Under the pieces are notes generated by a model. The model did no database searches. It was not told the origin of the DNA and saw only the letters and a list, made by a program, of their open reading frames with translations. Positions 4,953 to 5,678 of a stretch of 5,678 nt of DNA are shown here, piece after piece. Position 1 is the first letter of the stretch; every line of letters starts with the position of its first letter. A program made the position numbers and the translations under genes. The stretch spans positions 1 through 5,678 of the forward strand of contig VBFX01000160.1 in NCBI GenBank assembly GCA_005889395.1, given 5' to 3'. This DNA is from Chloroflexota bacterium. Its GTDB lineage: Bacteria; Chloroflexota; Dormibacteria; CF-121.

Positions 4953-5678
4953 ATGACCCGCGTCCTGCTGCTGATCCCGAGCCGAACCTATCGCACCCAC
5001 GATTTCATGGCCGCAGCCTCCCGCCTGGACGTCGAGGTCGTGGTCGGCTCGGAGCACCGGCCGGCGCTCGCCGGCCTGATGGACGGTCGCCACCTGCGGC
5101 TCGACTTCGAGAACATCGGCGATTCGACCGAGCGCATCGTCGCCTTCGCGCAGACGCGTCCCCTGGCCGCGATCATCGCCGTCGATGACGCCGGGACGTT
5201 GCTGGCCGCGGCCGCCGCTCAGGCGCTTGGCCTGCCGCACAATCCCGTCGACGCCGTGGAGGTAGCACGCGACAAGGCGCGCATGCGGGAGCGCTTTGCG
5301 CGCGCCGGCCTGCCAACCCCTCGATTCACGACCGCGGCCATCGACGCGGACGCGCAGACGATCGCCGCGACCCTTGGTTACCCCTGCGTCGTCAAACCCA
5401 TCGACCTTTCAGCCAGCCAGGGCGTGGTCAAGGTCGATGACGCCGCGAGCTTTCCGCTGGTCTTTGCCCGGGTCGCGGCGATTGTGGCCGCCTGCCGGCC
5501 CACCGGTCCGCGTCGGTCGGTGTTGATCGAGGATTTCATCGCTGGCGAGGAGGTGGCGGTCGAGGGGCTGCTCCGTGGTGGCGAGCTCGAGGTACTGGCC
5601 ATCTTCGACAAGCCCGACCCGCTCAACGGCCCCTTCTTCGAGGAGACGATCTACGTCACGCCCTCACGGCTTTCGGGT
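4953..5678 (+). CDS. ATP-grasp domain ligase (partial, C-terminus off the right edge)
   Basis: The first 242 residues of an ATP-grasp enzyme are present. This fold joins a carboxylate, activated as acyl-phosphate, to an amine or similar nucleophile. A Rossmann-like pre-ATP-grasp domain (RVLLLIPSRTYR at 3-14, to about residue 97) is followed by the linker DKARMRERFARAGLPTPRF (107-125). The ATP-binding part has CVVKPIDLSASQGVVKV (145-161), with K148 and a flexible SASQGV loop, and VLIEDFIAGEEVAVEG (190-205) with E193 at the adenine hinge. IFDKPDPLNGPFFEETIYV (217-235) is a signature of a subgroup of carbamoyl-phosphate-synthase-like ATP-grasp proteins related to amino acid and peptide ligases. 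The metal-binding C-terminus is missing. ATG 4953 is the only in-frame ATG near the upstream end; only a weak GAAGAG touches it. It is divergent from nfuA with 33 bp between starts. The substrate is not identifiable. Confidence 0.9.
   Translation, partial: MTRVLLLIPSRTYRTHDFMAAASRLDVEVVVGSEHRPALAGLMDGRHLRLDFENIGDSTERIVAFAQTRPLAAIIAVDDAGTLLAAAAAQALGLPHNPVDAVEVARDKARMRERFARAGLPTPRFTTAAIDADAQTIAATLGYPCVVKPIDLSASQGVVKVDDAASFPLVFARVAAIVAACRPTGPRRSVLIEDFIAGEEVAVEGLLRGGELEVLAIFDKPDPLNGPFFEETIYVTPSRLSG

Noticed and set aside
1..5678. CRISPR array, tRNA, rRNA, insertion sequence or defence system
   Set aside because: I saw no regularly spaced direct repeats, cloverleaf, transposase, nuclease or toxin-antitoxin signature. 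All gene-length stretches are accounted for by ordinary cellular genes.

Overview
The window is GC-rich bacterial chromosome of housekeeping character. Nothing in it marks a phage, plasmid, insertion sequence or CRISPR locus. The gene set is an ACT-type amino acid permease, a small secreted SLT transglycosylase, a hemerythrin-like protein, a stand-alone cyclic-nucleotide-binding protein, a zinc-ribbon/SH3 membrane protein, an AlkA-type glycosylase, NfuA and an ATP-grasp enzyme. Together with possible leaderless starts, it fits a free-living high-GC bacterium such as a soil or sediment Chloroflexota or actinobacterial lineage. This placement is a guess from style; there is no rRNA or other marker to fix it.

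Layout from left to right. 1-677 (-): N-terminal 225 codons of an amino acid permease, which runs off the left edge. 678-834: divergent intergenic region with a plausible promoter for the permease. 835-1392 (+): secreted lytic transglycosylase. 1393-1486: intergenic region with an extended -10 promoter and an overlapping perfect inverted repeat. 1487-1927 (+): hemerythrin HHE protein. 1941-1964: perfect 10-bp stem-loop. 2033-2458 (+): cyclic-nucleotide-binding protein. 2455-3320 (-): zinc-ribbon/transmembrane/SH3 protein broken by an apparent one-base frameshift near 2762-2765. 3427-4332 (+): HhH-GPD DNA glycosylase. 4329-4919 (-): NfuA Fe-S carrier. 4953-5678 (+): ATP-grasp ligase, which runs off the right edge.

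Orientation alternates, so there is little sign of operons. Only the transglycosylase, hemerythrin and cyclic-nucleotide genes are codirectional, and each is separated by about 95-105 bp. Both convergent pairs are packed so tightly that their stop codons interlock (CTAG at 2455-2458, CTAA at 4329-4332), leaving no room for a terminator. The divergent NfuA/ATP-grasp pair has only 33 bp between start codons.

Functionally the genes cover amino acid uptake, wall turnover, diiron O2/NO or iron handling, second-messenger sensing, alkylation repair, Fe-S assembly and a ligase of unknown substrate. I see no convincing undescribed multi-gene system. The items most worth a second look are the frameshifted zinc-ribbon/SH3 gene, the interlocked stops, the candidate leaderless starts and the inverted repeat on the hemerythrin promoter.
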